Source of the DNA: Yamadazyma tenuis
Taxonomy: Eukaryota; Ascomycota; Pichiomycetes; Serinales; Debaryomycetaceae
Assembly: GCF_029203305.1 (NCBI RefSeq)
Contig: NC_089464.1
Span: 434,001 to 498,000 of the forward strand
Reading direction: 5' to 3'
DNA: 64,000 bases
Part shown: positions 63,127 through 64,000 of the stretch, in pieces
Position numbering within the stretch: position 1 is the stretch's first letter
Layout: every line of letters starts with the position of its first letter
Translations under genes and position numbers: made by a program
The notes under the pieces: generated by a model
What the model saw: only the letters and a program-made list of their open reading frames with translations
What the model was told of the DNA's origin: nothing
Databases searched by the model: none

Positions 63127-63317
63127 GACCGGAATTTACATTTAGTTCCTATAATTATATTCATTTATTCAAAGATTACTCTTAAACGGTTTGTTTATAG
63201 ACTTAATATAGATCACCCCATAAGTATTGTGGTATGAAAACTCGGTTTGAGTCATTCAGAAACACTAATGTTCATAATCGCTTATATGTTTCAATATTCT
63301 CCTCTTTGTACGCATAT

Positions 63318-64000
63318 TCACAATGATTCGTTCAAGTATTTCACTAATCTAGTAAATGCAAAGTACCGCTCAGGATCAACATCCTTCTTATATCTCTTAA
63401 TGATATCATACTCCATGAAAAACAAGGCATCATGCAATCCCCAAGGCTCAACAAAGCATGTGAGTTTAGCTCTTCCTTTTTTACTGCTGGTAACCTCAAA
63501 CTCAGGTAATAGCTTATTATTGGAATCGTTAGACCAGATGATTTCTTTCACCCCAAATACATCCTGAGACCATTTGTGAATATGATCTCTAAAAGATTCG
63601 TCTTCCCCGTAGAGTAAAAAGACTTCACTCTTTTCGTTGGCGAAGAATTTGTTTGTATTCCAATCGACAGTTTGTTTATTTGACCACGCAAAGTATGGGT
63701 GGAGGTGTTTCTTCTCATCATCAATGAACAAAATCTCATGCTCCCGTCTGAACTGTTTGAAGTTAATCAAATCCCTGTTTTGGCCTTCGTAGTATGATTT
63801 TCCTGGCTTGTAGTCATCTAAATTAGCCATCAAATCTACCCATGGAGATATCAACACAAGCTTGGTGGGGTTTATCAAGTATGGCTTTTCTTCCTTAAGG
63901 TATTCGGTATAACTAATGGATAAATGAGCACCAGCGGAATCCCCGAATAAAATGAGGTTGGTATTTCCTTCATCCACCAACTTCTGATAAATACTATCCA
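63318..64000 (-). CDS. Alpha/beta hydrolase (esterase/lipase), 5' end outside the window
   Basis: C-terminal part of a hormone-sensitive-lipase-like hydrolase. The frame is open to the window edge, so the N-terminus (with the usual HGGG oxyanion motif) lies beyond 64000. Visible are the nucleophile elbow LILFGDSAGAHLSISY (GDSAG), LVLISPWVDL, the region of the catalytic Asp (LLYGEDESFRDHIHKW), and the catalytic His near the end in EPWGLHDALFF. It resembles fungal steryl-acetate or lipid esterases of the Say1 type, but the substrate is unknown. It is convergent with MAE1. Confidence 0.82.
   Translation of the reverse strand, partial: DSIYQKLVDEGNTNLILFGDSAGAHLSISYTEYLKEEKPYLINPTKLVLISPWVDLMANLDDYKPGKSYYEGQNRDLINFKQFRREHEILFIDDEKKHLHPYFAWSNKQTVDWNTNKFFANEKSEVFLLYGEDESFRDHIHKWSQDVFGVKEIIWSNDSNNKLLPEFEVTSSKKGRAKLTCFVEPWGLHDALFFMEYDIIKRYKKDVDPERYFAFTRLVKYLNESL

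Overview
The window is nuclear DNA of a budding yeast. It is compact, with mostly intronless genes on both strands. Where introns occur they are short and carry the yeast branch point TACTAAC. Two CTG codons suggest the CUG-Ser clade (Debaryomycetaceae or relatives). In the malic enzyme one falls at the usually Ser/Glu position of the GAG-x-AG nucleotide motif. In the pyruvate dehydrogenase E2 one falls at a position that is polar in baker's yeast. Protein letters below use the standard code, so each L from CTG is probably Ser. The exact species cannot be told from the window.

Left part (1-38,330) is an ordinary gene-dense arm. In order it holds MNN9, NOG1, a LEE1-like CCCH protein, MBA1/ELP3 (divergent), SKY1, a spliced eEF1B-gamma gene, a Zn2Cys6 regulator, a divergent sugar-porter protein, an RRM protein, a HAL3/SIS2-like protein with a long acidic tail, ASE1, a mitochondrial protein, a PQ-loop transporter, a 39-codon membrane ORF, a DOT6/TOD6-like Myb factor, PTH2, a KRE28/Sos7-like kinetochore protein, a HAD hydrolase, TOM7, FLX1, RNH201 and LAT1.

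Middle part (about 38,330-48,680) is gene-poor. It is dominated by a nearly perfect 3.85-kb inverted repeat (39,280-43,125 and 44,106-47,951) around a 980-bp unique core. This layout resembles the inverted-repeat regional centromeres of some yeasts. Each arm carries the same 699-codon ORF, which I do not recognise (very basic N-terminal half, acidic C-terminal part), reading toward the core. Downstream of it lie a decayed reading frame and three hairpins about 160 bp apart, whose loops are conserved and whose stems co-vary.

Right part (48,680-64,000) is gene-dense again: GLK1, a GRX8-like glutaredoxin, SHM2, an ORM family gene, SAF1, HAC1, BUD16, an Fpg-type DNA glycosylase with a six-codon first exon, the malic enzyme MAE1, and an alpha/beta hydrolase cut by the window edge.

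Two results stand out. (1) The inverted repeat, its twin orphan ORFs and its co-varying hairpins are a centromere candidate. (2) HAC1 contains a predicted Ire1-type intron of 152 nt. Both splice hairpins have seven-base loops, and splicing would swap the last 7 residues for a new 20-residue tail, in frame. No tRNA gene, rRNA, LTR or transposase was found.
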